Of a stretch of DNA of 64,000 bases, positions 46,201-56,824 are shown piece after piece. Every line of letters begins with the position of its first letter. The stretch's first letter is position 1. The notes under the pieces were generated by a model. It had not been told where the DNA came from. It searched no databases and was given only the letters and a program-made list of their open reading frames with translations. The position numbers and the translations under genes were made by a program. The stretch comes from Diplosphaera chodatii (Eukaryota; Chlorophyta; Trebouxiophyceae; Prasiolales; Stichococcaceae), in contig JAALGY010000053.1 in the NCBI GenBank assembly GCA_032358165.1, positions 1,922,001-1,986,000 of the forward strand, in the 5' to 3' direction.

Positions 46201-47568
46201 TTGCAGTACACGCCCTGGAGCTTTCCCAGATTTGCCTCCCAAGCAGGGGAGCATTGTGGCTGGCAAGACGCGTGGCTGGGCCCTGCCGGGGACACCCCGC
46301 TGGGCGGATGCAGAGCCAACCTGAGGGGTGCCGTCCGGCCCCGCCTCCTGCTGCTGGTCCTGCTCCTGCCCCTGCTGCTGATCCGCCTGGTCCTGTTCCG
46401 CCTCCTCCTCCAGAACCGCGGCCTCATCCTCGAATTGCTGCATCACGGAGTGTGCACGAATGACTGGTGCACATGATGGCAGTGGTGCTGGCCAGCATTG
46501 GGGCTGTGACAACCACCTCGTGGACGGTGTTGACCGCTATACTGACGTGCAACCACATCGCAGCACGCAGTGATGACATGCCTTCCAGGAAGCCTGACGC
46601 TGTGATTGGCATACTAGCGAGCAGAGCAGGGGGATGGCAGACCCAGCCATGCATGTGCGTCGACATCTGACGCACATCAACCATGTCTGCTCAGGCTCAC
46701 CCGGATGAGGCCAACCATCTGGTTGAGCACGGTGTTGAGCAGTGTGGGGAAGCGGCGGCAAAACCGCGGCATCTCCAGGTCGCTCAGGACATTTGCCAGC
46801 GTGCTCGACAGCGGCTCTGATGGCCACGGAATGGCGCCCGCATCCGGCAGCACGCCCCGCTGCAGGGATGCCTTCCACTCCCCCAGAGACTTGACGCGCG
46901 TTGCCAGCTGCAAAGTGACCAACGAAGGTCCATGTTCTCATACAGGTTTGCATGCTTTGCAGTGTCGTGAGTATGAATCAGTTCCCTCGGAAGCCCCTCA
47001 GCAGTATTAGTACACACAGCTCAGCAAGGCACAAATGGCAGGTAAGGAAGCAATGCCTCCAAACCTGCTCCATCGTCTGCGCCTGGCTGTGCGGCATGTC
47101 CATGACGCTCTGTAGCATCTCATTGCTGAGTCCATACCGCCGTGCCAGGTTTCGGTCAGGCCAGCTGCAAGTGCACCGACCATACAGGTCCGTATGTGTC
47201 ATTGATTTCACTGATGAAACACACGTGCACAGGTCTGCAGAAGCAGGCACCCCTTCACACGGTACGCACCTGGCGGCCAAAGCTGATGTTGATGATTGCG
47301 GCTGCCCGTCGAGCGGCACTGCATCGGCTGATGACAGCGGTGCATGATCGTCGGAGGTGCCGTTGCTGTCTAGCGGAGCACCGTTCGATCCATTACTCGT
47401 GGCAGTTGCAACGAACCGCAGTGAGTCAAGTCTGTGCTGTTCCGCGTGTGTCGGCTGATGCAGGTGTCGCAGCGCTGATGAGTCTGCTGCAGAGATCCTG
47501 CTGAAGCTGTTGTAGCTACAGGCTCGCGCGATCAGATGACGAGGGAGTCTGCGGCAGGGTGCCAACAT
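43216..47568 (-). CDS. VWA (MIDAS) protein, ViaA/CoxE-like, probably plastid
   Basis: Fifteen exons on the minus strand (47270-47568, 47065-47164, 46701-46907, 46321-46437, 45933-46105, 45648-45778, 45284-45492, 45056-45134, 44860-44918, 44595-44658, 44336-44431, 44127-44242, 43711-43854, 43479-43574, 43216-43335) sum to 670 codons. The N terminus is Arg/Ser/His-rich like a transit peptide. The middle resembles bacterial ViaA: LATRVKSLGEWKASLQRGVL, LEMPRFCRRFPTLLNTVLNQ, FKDDWQPVAENLDRAMKAFD and GWQEVEDLRKKLESLKELRE. A Gln/Glu-rich low-complexity insertion interrupts it. The C-terminal VWA domain has a complete MIDAS: CLDTSGSMAG, then FGGGTDVDRPL, then LMVTDGE. In bacteria ViaA works with the MoxR AAA+ ATPase RavA; plants and algae have homologues of unknown role. 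No MoxR gene is in this window. The donor of exon 7 (45284) is the least certain. Confidence 0.86.
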
Positions 47569-48185
47569 GACGCGCGATATGCGCTGCGCAACCACATCTG
47601 CTGCTGTAGCCGAGCCAGGCGGCCGTGGCGTGTGCATCTGACTACAGAGAGCAGCTCATCGGCGACCGATGTATCAGAGGTGGGTGCCTCGCAATAGGCG
47701 GGTGATGGCCTAATAATGTGATCGCTGCGCAAATGTCAGTGGCATCCAGCTTGGTTTGCTGCTTGCACAACGCGCAAAGCGGGAAGTCAGGAGGTAGTTG
47801 ACTAGGTTGCGGCTATAAACCTCCCAAGCAAGCACTGCAAATGTGCCGCATATGCCATGGGCGTTCCAACATGCACGGGTGTCTCAGCAGCTTCTGACCC
47901 TGGTTCTGCCCCTTCACCTACTTGGAGTCCTTGGACCTGTACATGTACGGGAGCATTGCTCTGATCATCAACGCAGGGTGGCAGGTTGGGCAAGTGCTGG
48001 GGACAGGCACGAGCGGCTTGAGACTGTGTGCCAGGTAGCTTTACTGCGAAGGACGGATCCGGGTTACCAGACGATGGTGGAGCAGTCAAGCACAGCAGGC
48101 TACTGACTGAGCAACCATGCAGCCTCTGCTGTTGCCGAGCAACAGCCATGCTCATTGCGGCATCAGAACCTGGATGTCAACTGTC
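47569..48185. other. intergenic (VWA promoter, RPL28 3' end)
   Basis: Lies between two minus-strand genes. Overlapping open frames on both strands (about 47.8-48.15 kb) have no family resemblance and are not called. Confidence 0.4.
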
Positions 48186-49071
48186 TCACTGCCCCCGGGA
48201 CTGAGCTGCAGTGCTGCGGTGGCCCTTCGCAATGGCTGTCACGCGGGCACGCGCAGCTTTCTGGAGGTCCAGGGCAGCAAAGTGTCATGATGTCCCAGGC
48301 TATGATCGAGTTCAAGTCCACCACGCATTGACAAGAATGACGTCTCACGCCAGATAGCCATCAGGCCAATGTGACAACCGGACGAGAGGCGACCATATCA
48401 ATGGCAAGGCCAGCGCTGGCACACCAAAGCGCGCTTTGCCCACCTGGAGGTCTGGCCGCACAGAGCCGACCAGCTTGGCCACCGCCGGCGCCTGCCGCTG
48501 CACGCGCTTCTTGGACGTGGTGGAGTTCCGTGAGCTGCGCGGCTTGCTGGCATTCTTGGGGCGGGCGACCGTGACTGTGACTGAGTTGTCTGCTGCCGAT
48601 GCGATATCCACCGTCTTTGAGTTGGCAAGGCCTGCACGAGAGCGGGCATGGGACACGTGTGAGCAAGCTGCATGGCTGAAGCTGTGCTGCTCGGCGCAGC
48701 CTGTCAGATGATGCGGCCCGGGGTGCTGAGGCGTCTTTTGATTGGCCTGACGCCGGTGATGTGCTAGCCACGGTCCCTGTCGCTGTCCACTTGCCCCATG
48801 CACCAGTCCGTTCATTACACCGCATTGCGTCAGTGGCTATAGCATCTGAAACCTCACATGCAACCCAGCCAGGTTGTGGAATGTAACGCACACGTGGTGC
48901 GGGTGATCACACTGAGCGCGAGGACTCGGCAGAGGTGGTACCTGAGTACTTGTAGGAGTGCTTGTTGTACAGGTTGCCAGGCTCCGCTGACAGCACCAGG
49001 CCGTTCAGGCCCTTGCGCACAAAGGAGTTGTGGCCCTTCAGGATCTGCCATACCAGCTGATCCGACGCCAT
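48186..49071 (-). CDS. RPL28: 60S ribosomal protein L28e
   Basis: Component of the cytosolic large ribosomal subunit. Three exons on the minus strand (48942-49071, 48444-48631, 48186-48260) give 130 aa, the usual eL28 size. The N terminus MASDQLVWQILKGHNSFVRK and VLSAEPGNLYNKHSYKYSG match the family core (WQ-----NSF-------FS-EP-NL---NS-KYSGL). Then LANSKTVDIASAADNSVTVT, a Lys/Arg-rich segment, and RPDLQKAARARVTAIAKGHR at the C terminus, completed across the last intron. The short Ala/Ser tail ends at TGA. Confidence 0.95.
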
Positions 49072-49807
49072 GATAGCTGCGTGCGCCGAGTGCACCGGCT
49101 GACTGCCTGCAGCACAGGCGGGCAAGCGGCAATGGGTCAGGTGCTTCCGCACTTCACCAGCAAGCGCACAACTGGTGCATCACATTGAGAGACCTGCACA
49201 AGATTCGTCGGACACAGCAAGCACGCTCCAATTGTACCAGGCCATGCATGAATACATGTATGCACAGACAGGGCGGATGGCAGTCACGAGCGGAGAATCA
49301 AAAGGAGCAACGGGGCTGCCGGGCTGCTGATGACTGCAGGTGCTATTCTCACCTTTGCACTGGCTGGGCAAGAGGGCGTGCAACTGCCGAGAGGCCTGGT
49401 GCAGTCGTGCCGCCGCAGGTTGATGAGCTTGTGTGATTGCAGGCTAGTCATCGAGCTAATCAGCCTAGCGTCCACGAACCGACACAGGTCAAACTCATAT
49501 TCGAATACTTTCACATATTGGTTATCAACTTGAGCAGCAGCAAGCCAGCAGGTCGCGATCAGCTGTGGGGTGTCGTGATCGCCTGTTTGCAGGGTGCAAC
49601 AGACTGTCAGTGTGCTTGGTTTGTAGGTCCTATGTGCAAGAGGTGAAGTTCGCTTGAGCACCCTTTGCCACCTCTCTGCATACCTGCTGGAGCGCAGTGC
49701 TTCCACGTAGCAGCTGAATGACTGTAGTTGTGGTTGTGGGGAGAAAGCACCCACATAGGTGAACCGTATGCGCTGCCACTGGAGGCAGCCCGCGTCACAC
49801 CCCTGCA
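49072..49807. other. divergent promoter region (RPL28 / SH3BGR-like)
   Basis: About 0.7 kb separates two divergent housekeeping genes. No additional gene or clear element recognised. Confidence 0.4.
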
Positions 49808-50326
49808 ATGGAAGAGAAGCCAGATATCAAGATAGTCTTCTTCACGACGTCGTGTCCATCAACTCTCAAAGTCCGCGGCGACATTGAGCGGATCACGCAG
49901 ATCCTTCATGCAAAGCGGATACCATATGAGGAGGTGACGACCTGTGGCCAGCGTGCATCATGTCCAACATTGCCCAGATGCCTGGGTATGTGTTGTTCAC
50001 GCGTGAATGATGCAATTGCGTGCGTCCATGTTGTTGGCTCATGGAAGGCAACGGTGCTTATGCTCCCCTTGCAGATTGACCTCAACATGTACCCGGAACG
50101 GAGACGGGAGCTGCTGCTGTTCAAAGACGGTGTGACGGCGCTGCCGCAGCTGCGTGTCAATGGCGTGTTCGTCGGCGACGGCGATACAGTGCAGGAACTG
50201 GAGGACTTTGGCGAGCTGGATGAGGTCCTGGAGGTCCGTTGTGTTCTGGATCGCCAGTGGCACATCCACTCGCAAACCAATGTCGTTGGCAAGGAGGGGG
50301 GAGGAACAGCGTCACATGTAACTTGA
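49808..50326 (+). CDS. SH3BGR/glutaredoxin-like thioredoxin-fold protein
   Basis: Exons 49808-49933 and 50075-50326 join in phase 0. The sequence has the thioredoxin/glutaredoxin fold of the SH3BGR family. The first strand and helix are IKIVFFTTSCPSTLKVRGDI, followed by ILHAKRIPYEE, then ALPQLRVNGVFVGDGDTVQE and LEDFGELDEVL. The cis-Pro motif (LPQL) is present. The first cysteine region reads TSCPST rather than CPYC, so a classical dithiol glutaredoxin active site is absent; a redox-sensing or adaptor role is more likely. Family members usually end shortly after ELDEVL, so the last 25 codons to the TGA at 50326 may instead be spliced out at the GTCCGT after 50243. Confidence 0.83.
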   Translation: MEEKPDIKIVFFTTSCPSTLKVRGDIERITQILHAKRIPYEEVTTCGQRASCPTLPRCLGMCCSRVNDAIACVHVVGSWKATVLMLPLQIDLNMYPERRRELLLFKDGVTALPQLRVNGVFVGDGDTVQELEDFGELDEVLEVRCVLDRQWHIHSQTNVVGKEGGGTASHVT

Positions 50327-51031
50327 CTGCCGTGGAATGCATGCACGAGCCTGACTGGTCTGGATCCTCCCAGGCTCAGCATGGGTTGACCCATGGTGTG
50401 TTGCCTGCTGCAGGGCGGGGCTGTGCCCCCGACCTCAGGCGGTTGACCCTGGGGCACCTGTGCAGGGCTCCTTGGGATATGTAGAGCGCACACCGCGCTA
50501 TCGCGATCTTTGAAGTACCTGTGCAACATGTTGCCGCATCGTTCTCCTGCTCTGTGAGCAAATTAGGGTCTGAGCAAGGAACTCGTTGGAAGGGAGTGGC
50601 AACCCAGCAAAGCGCCATGTGTCACAGCGACAACATACATCAAACACCAGAGCCAGACGGTCTGCAGCCCGTCTTCTCATCAAAACACCAAGATAGGGGT
50701 TTGTGTTACATCTTGCAGGCCTTCAGAACATCCACTTCCCTGTCTTCCATACATGTGCAAGGCAGCCCTGCAGCGAGCATGTGTCGGCAGCTTACGACGT
50801 CAAAGCCAGCCACTGTGTGCTCACGGGTCGTGCACACACCTCATACATTCCTTTTGTGGAGCTGCAAAGGGGCGTGCACTGCGGACGCCCTCAATTTGCT
50901 TGGCTAAGCAATATCACCCGCACCAAGTGCGGCGCTGAGCATTGCATCACACGGAACAACATCATTCACCGCACAGCTACAACGGCCGACGGGGGCGCTC
51001 CGATCATGTTTGCAACGCAGCTGTCGCGGTG
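50327..51031. other. intergenic region with an unexplained open frame
   Basis: Between the SH3BGR-like and ankyrin genes (both plus). An open frame at about 50.70-51.03 kb (110 codons, several Cys and His) ends at a TGA overlapping the ankyrin start. It lacks homology that I can recognise and is not called. Confidence 0.35.
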
Positions 51032-51968
51032 ATGACCGAGCCGTCCGAAGCTGTTGAGGAACTGCTTGACGCCGCACGGTATGGCGACTATGAGGATGCC
51101 TCAGCTGCGCTTGATGGCGGCACGCCCGTCAACAGCACGGACGAGCTGGGAAGGACGGGTGGGGCTGATCATGACCGGTGTCAGCGGTTGCGGTGACCAA
51201 CTGCTGTTGTGTGGACCATGCATGTGTGCATGTGCAGCGGGTCACGTGCGGCTTCATTCTGCAGGGCTGCACATGGCATGTGCCAATGGGCACGCTGGCA
51301 TCGTGCACCTGCTGATCAGCAAGGGAGCGGTACGTTTGAACACGTCCCTTGTGCCGCTGAATGTGATTGAGGAGTATGTTTTGTAGAATCGTATGCCAAC
51401 TTGGGAACAGCCTGTGTTCTACCGCAGGACGTCACACTGGCAAATGCAGAGGGCAACGTTGCACTGCACTGGGCGTGTCTTAACGGACATGTAGAGGTAG
51501 GTGTTCGTATACATTGCTTGACATATGCAAGCCTTTTGTTGTCTCAGTCGCCATGAGTAGCATGCTGATGGTGACTGGGTTTGCAAGCAGATAGTGCGCT
51601 TGCTGATGGATGCTGGCGCCAGCCCGTCTGTCCTAAACAGGTGATTCAACGGCAAGACACTTCAAATTTGTTTGCCAGGATGCGCATGGATGCATGATGC
51701 GCATGGAGGCGTGATTTGATGCAGCGATTGTGTGTTGCTCAGATTACCTAGCAGGGCACTAACAACATTGCCAGTTGATTGCAGCCATGAGCGAACGCCA
51801 ATTGATGAAGCGCTGAACAGCATGCGCTGCGATGACATCTTAGCCGTCATCAACGCACACTCACAAAGCAGCAGCGGAGGCGCTGGCGATCGGAATGATG
51901 GCGGCTTCGATTTTGATGATGCTGCTGATGAAGGCAGTGACAGCAGCTTCCCCAAGAAGCCAGTCTGA
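51032..51968 (+). CDS. small ankyrin-repeat protein
   Basis: Five exons (51032-51158, 51265-51329, 51428-51496, 51591-51640, 51785-51968) give 164 aa with exact phases. Three ankyrin repeats are visible: LLDAARYGDYEDASAALDGG, then GLHMACANGHAGIVHLLISKG, then ALHWACLNGHVEIVRLLMDAG, with a partial fourth (RTPIDEALNS). The C terminus is acidic (DGGFDFDDAADEGSD). Size and layout resemble eukaryotic YAR1/ANKRD-type proteins; YAR1 is a chaperone of ribosomal protein S3 and also has a short repeat domain with an acidic tail. That assignment is inference from architecture only. Confidence 0.87.
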
Positions 51969-52265
51969 CCTGACGAGCATCTCATTGAGTCGCGGTCAGC
52001 GGTGCTTGGGCAAGCGATGAAGTAGATGTGTCGTGCCATGTTGCCAGCTGGATCTGTACCGCTGAGGACATTTAGACTAGGTAGCCATTTGCAGCTGTGC
52101 ACGCTTTGCAATCTGCTGGCCTGCTAGCCAAGTAGCTCTAGCATCTTGCCTGAACCCAGTAACATCCACCGCCGCCTTTTCGCGTTGTCTTGCGCAAGAT
52201 CATTCTACAGGGATCACCTACATATTTCAGGGGCTGGTCTCAGGCAGACGCGGCCCGTGTGATAG

Positions 52266-53693
52266 ATGCTTGCTCCTGAAGTACAGGCAGTATTGAACGA
52301 CGGAGTGAGCAGTGAGTCCAGCGACGGCGAGGGTTGGCTGAGCAGGTTTGATGCGGATGATGAGGATCCGCGGGCTGGCGAAGCGGCAGATGTGCGTGAC
52401 TCCATCCGGCTGCCTGGTGAGCCTGCGCCCGTCAATCTTGCTGGAAGCCAGCGCCAGCGCTTCGCGGACTGAGTACACGCCATACTGTGTTGTGCAGCGA
52501 GTGAGGTGTACACTTACACCGCCACGAGCACTCCCAGCCTGAGCATTTCAGTGCGGTGCAGCCCAGTCTCGGTGAGTGCAATCCAGCTTTGTGACGCGCG
52601 ACGTGGATAGCTTTCCTGGTGTCGACACATGCCAGGCTCTGATGGCATGAGCCCATCAGCCTGCCTCCCGCAGGGCATTGGCCACCAGCTTTGGCCAGCC
52701 ACATTCCTGCTGACGTCCGTGCTGGAAGGGCGCGAGGCACTGAGACCTGGATACTGGCAGGTGGGGACACCCACCAAGGCCGCATAGTCTGCTGCGCAGC
52801 ACCAGGACCACTTGGTTCAGCAACCAGCTGCGCGATGTGGCACAAGGCTACCATGCCTGCAGGGCAAGCGTGTGCTGGAACTGGGCAGCGGCTGCGGGCT
52901 GGTTGGCCTGCTGGCTGCTGCACTTGGAGCGCACGCCATGCTGACAGATCTGCCATCCGTCTTGGTCAGTCCGATGCTGCTGGTGCCACACGACCAGCTG
53001 GCTCACATGTACATGATGGTTTTGCTCAAGACGACACCAGGCAAAGGCATTTTGCGGACCATCATGGCAGGTCATGGTGCTGGCATCAGGTGCTTGCCTG
53101 TTGTGCAGGCGCTGCTGTGCAGCAACGCAGCTGCCAATGCCGAGGCCATCAGCCGCACAAAGGGCGCTGTTGAGGTAGCAGAGCTGACATGGGGCCAGCC
53201 GCTCTTGCCTGCCGGGTGGGAGCAGCCAGACATTGTGCTGGCTGCGGATCTGGTGCGTGGCATCATAAAGTGGTGGCCAACGGGTCGTAGTATGGATCAG
53301 GCTCTGCAGATGCGGTTGCCTGACGATGAGCGGACACCTTGAAAACTGCCATGCTGCGCAGGTGTATCACCGCAGTTTATATCAGCCGCTGCTGACGACA
53401 CTTGCAATGTTTGGTGAGCTGCAGCCACAGCGTGATGCCTATGTTGATTGCAAAGACGTGCACATTCGGCTTTAAATGGCACACGCTGCTGAGCAGGCAG
53501 CCGGACGACCATTTTGGTGGCCAACGTGCGGCGGTGGAAGCATGCCGAGGCGCTGTTCTTCAAGCCAGCCAGGAAGCTGTTCACATTGGTGGACTTGACA
53601 CCATCAACGCGATTTGAGCACGTGCCTGTGCTGCGCGATTTGACTGGCCATAGCCGCTTACGTCTGTACGAGCTCAGAAGACTTGACACATGA
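52266..53693 (+). CDS. METTL21-type protein-lysine methyltransferase
   Basis: Seven-strand SAM-dependent methyltransferase of the Methyltransf_16 family, members of which methylate lysines of chaperones and elongation factors. Seven exons (52266-52416, 52498-52571, 52674-52760, 52863-52964, 53109-53252, 53362-53413, 53497-53693) sum to 268 aa. An acidic N terminus (SSESSDGEG) is followed by GIGHQLWPATFLLTSVLE. The SAM-binding loop is KRVLELGSGCGLVGLLAAAL, then AHAMLTDLPSVL (motif II acidic residue), CSNAAANAE, ELTWGQPL, and DIVLAADLVY. The last contains the family DxxY motif (DLVY), completed across an intron. The C-terminal TTILVANVRRWKHAEALFF matches the late strand and helix. The substrate cannot be told from sequence. 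Confidence 0.88.
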
Positions 53694-53911
53694 AACGTAT
53701 GTGTCTGATCAGCATCTTACTGCGCACGCTTGCTGTGCAAGGCATAAAGGATTCTTTTTGCACGTCCATGCTATTTGCCGTCAGCATGCATTTGCAACTG
53801 CATGCTGGCGGGTTAGTGGTGCCTGGACAACGTCCATAAAGACAACTACGATTTGCTCTGTTGAGGGACTAGCGCAGGGCACGCTTTTGAAAAAGTATCC
53901 AGTAGCAGTGC

Positions 53912-55412
53912 TCAGGCTTTCATCTGCGCAAGTGCTGCATCCACGATGTCATCCATCGTCTTGGGCACTGCTGTCGAGTGCTTTGCGCCCAGCTCCACAT
54001 ACGCATTGGAGACCTGCACAACCTCACCCACGAGTCAGGCAATTGCCAACCAGCGTGTTGTTCGCATGGCTTGACATTGCAGCTGCAAGATTGAGGCAAG
54101 CTTGTGACCCGCTGAGTACACAACATGACCTCGAGGGGGAATGACCGGTAAGCATGCTGAGACAAAGCGCGCACCGTGGAAAAGTACTCTGTCTCGTTGG
54201 GCTTGATGTCCCGCAGTTTCTTCGCAGGGTTGCCCGCCCACAGCTCGCCAGAGGGCACCACCACGCCCGGCTGCACCACCGCCCCAGCCGCCACAATGGC
54301 CCCCTGCTCAACCTGCACAGAGGGTGCAGACCTTTCAGCAACCCGATGACCCCATCTGCGCCTGTATACAGCTTTCGAATGAGCCTGTCAACCTGCGTCC
54401 CTGCATCTGCTACCATACATGTCTTGAAATGTATGGCATGTCGGCAGGGTGGAGACCAATTGCAGAGTGCAGCCTGTTGCTGAGCAAGATTATGACAGGA
54501 TGTCCACAGGAAGCTCTCGAGTCGATGCCAGTGGTGAATGTGCATGTGCTTGCCTTTGAGCCCTCCATTAATGTGGCGCCAATGCCGATGAGTGCATTGT
54601 CCTCCACTGTTGCTGCATGCATGCTGACCTGCACAAACACGCTCGTACAGCTGTCAGAAGGCTGTACACTTGCAGGTCTCGCTCTGGGGCCAGGTGTTGC
54701 CGAAGCCAGAGTTGGCCAATATTGTCACGAGTGACACCCACCTGATGCCCAACCGTCACATTGTTGCCGATGACCGTGTTGTGCGCAGCATGCATGTCCT
54801 CATAGTCCAGCGCTGACACTGCCGCCGTCCGGATGATCGCACCATCCTGGATGCTGGTGTTCTTCCCAACAGTGATCTTGCCAGCGTCACCTGTGAGGAT
54901 CAGCCAGCCGGGCCATTGGTGGCAGTGAAGTTGATGATGGTGTGCAAGATAATAGCAGGTCTAAGACTGAATGCTTCCGGAACTGCAATCTGCGGCACCC
55001 ACACACGAGCCCACTTCTGCAGTCAATTCTGCACGACGGAGGCTTACCCCGCAGCACGCTGCCATACCACACCGATGATCCCTGGCCAACGCTGACATCG
55101 CCAACAAGCGAGGCAGATGGCGCCACAAACGCCTGGCTGTCAATGGCTGGTCGCCGGTTGAACAGATTGAACAGCGTCCTGTGTCGCACGACTGCACGCA
55201 GCAACATGCCATGTGATGGTGCAATGGGCTGAGTGCGCTGTATGCACGAGGTGGGCTATTCTTTCCGTGCATGCAAACTCCATCCGTGCTGTGCTAGGTA
55301 TCTCACCCTCTTCTGCATATGACGCATTGCCTTGCAAGAAGCAGCCGACTTTGTCGAGTGCCTGACCCGTCTCCCTGATCCAGAAACCGACTCGATAGAG
55401 AGCCCACGACAT
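53912..55412 (-). CDS. gamma-carbonic anhydrase, mitochondrial complex I type
   Basis: Subunit of the matrix-exposed carbonic-anhydrase domain of plant/algal complex I, a trimeric left-handed beta-helix. Six exons on the minus strand (55307-55412, 55048-55191, 54742-54890, 54554-54628, 54175-54312, 53912-54013) sum to 237 aa. The N terminus YRVGFWIRETGQALDKVGC matches the family membrane-associated segment. Hexapeptide repeats include VAPSASLVGDVSVGQGSSVW and WYGSVLRG; ITVGKNTSIQDGAII; NTVIGNNVTVGHQVSMH; IGIGATLMEG; and VPSGELWAGNPAKKLR. By eye, the zinc histidines of NVTVGHQVSMH are kept, but the earlier one (in -DGVVLH- of archaeal Cam) is Arg (DGAIIR). The intron 54313-54553 has a GC donor. 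Divergent to MIC10. Confidence 0.92.
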
Positions 55413-55909
55413 GTGTGCTGCTTGCACTTGTGTAAGTGGAGCCCGGGAGCGGGCGATCTAGGGACTGTTACGCGCCACGGTCCGCCGCGTGACACGGACG
55501 GCAGTGCTGCCGACCACGATCAATACTACTCCGCCCAGCAATCCCGCATGTGCGAATGATCAACGAGCGGCAACTGGGTCCTCTGAGGGCCACCACAAGC
55601 TCACAGGCTACGATACTCTCCGACACTGCTCACAGCACGCAATCTCGGGTCTGCAGTGTGTGCGCTGGCGATGTGCAGCTCCACAGCGTGCCTGCTGCTT
55701 CCCTTGCTGCATCCAGCACTAGGTTGCAGTTGCACTCCTGCTCCCCTTACCCCTGCAGATGTGCAAAACAGTACTGTGTTTGCCGGTGTCGATCCTCCAA
55801 ACTTCCGGCCACTGATCCGCGAGAGGATACCGCCTTCCTACTGCAGCCATTTGCAAGCGTCTGTATCGATCCATCCAGATACCGTCAGTTCAACTGGAAC
55901 GCCTTTGTG
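55413..55909. promoter_or_regulatory. divergent promoter shared by gamma-CA and MIC10
   Basis: About 500 bp separates the start codons of two nuclear genes for mitochondrial inner-membrane proteins. Both core promoters should be here; no TATA box is obvious. Confidence 0.45.
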
Positions 55910-56491
55910 ATGGGCGACACCAGCGCTGACAAGCCAAAGCAGCTGTATATTGACGAGCACTGGTGGGTGCCATGCCATCCAGACTACCACGCACCATCCT
56001 GCTATGCGCACTCCTAGCTACCGCACAGCGGCACCATTTGTGCATGTGCCCTCCAGCACGCGATTTGTAGTGTTGCAGTCCTGACTGGTTGCAGGGATAG
56101 ATTTCTTGATCTGACAGTCCGGCGAGGCGTGTATGGGTTGCTGGCAGGGGGTGCAGCGGCGGTCCTTCTAGCCAGTGCGCTGCACGGTCACATGCTTTCA
56201 ATGGTGCAGCAGTCGCGTTGTGTGCTGCTTCTCCTTGTACTGTACAAACACCCTATCTAGACACATTTGCATGCTCTCTTAGGAGGACCATCCACACGGG
56301 CAGCTGCAATTGCCTTTGGGACAGGCATCGGCGTGGGCTCAGCGTATGCAGACTCACAAAGAGCGGTAAGTGAAAGGCATTGGCACGACAACAGTAGTTG
56401 AAGTCGTTCGACTGTCTGTGACGAGATACGTTGCAAGTGCTTGGTCTGCCACCACATCTGTGTGCTTCGGTGCGTGCAGCTGCGGAAATGA
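55910..56491 (+). CDS. MIC10: MICOS subunit MIC10
   Basis: Small inner-mitochondrial-membrane protein that oligomerises to bend membrane at crista junctions. Four exons (55910-55962, 56095-56174, 56283-56365, 56480-56491) give 75 aa, the right size for MIC10. Two membrane segments form a hairpin: RRGVYGLLAGGAAAVLLARG and AAAIAFGTGIGVGSAYADSQ. They carry the glycine-rich motifs of the family (GLLAGG in the first; GTGIGVG in the second, the GxGxGxG oligomerisation motif), with a positively charged loop between them. The N terminus (DTSADKPKQLYIDEHWDRFL) fits the conserved pre-helix region. The last exon is only 12 nt including the stop codon (LRK*). It is unlikely to be found by automatic annotation. 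Confidence 0.85.
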
Positions 56492-56824
56492 TGAAGTGTA
56501 GTGGCGGGACATGTTGCAGCGATGGTCGGGAGCTGTCTGCTCTAAGCGAATCACTGCGTGGCTCTGTGGCATTGCGACCCTTGACGAAGCCAGCTAGGAT
56601 GCAAGAGGGATTGTAAAACACGGGCAGGCACGAAAGTCGGAACTCCTGAGAAGTAACAGTCAAACCACGCAGAGAGTCTGCAATTCGTGCTGGCATGGCA
56701 TGCAACAGCTCATGCAAATAAAGCCACACTTATGTATTGCACAGCCGACCTGCTGCTAGCACTGTGTGCGCCTTCAGCCGCATGCCAGCGTTGAAGCAAG
56801 TGATGCGGCTGTCTATCAGCTGGC
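56492..56824. other. convergent 3' intergenic
   Basis: Lies between the 3' ends of MIC10 (plus) and Hikeshi (minus). No gene seen. Confidence 0.45.

Noticed and set aside
47802..48155. 117-codon minus frame between the VWA and RPL28 genes
   Set aside because: No family resemblance, and it overlaps a plus-strand frame of similar length; probably chance or UTR.
50703..51032. 110-codon open frame ending at the ankyrin start codon
   Set aside because: No recognisable domain, no start of its own in good context, and overlapping open frames in a high-GC region are common by chance.
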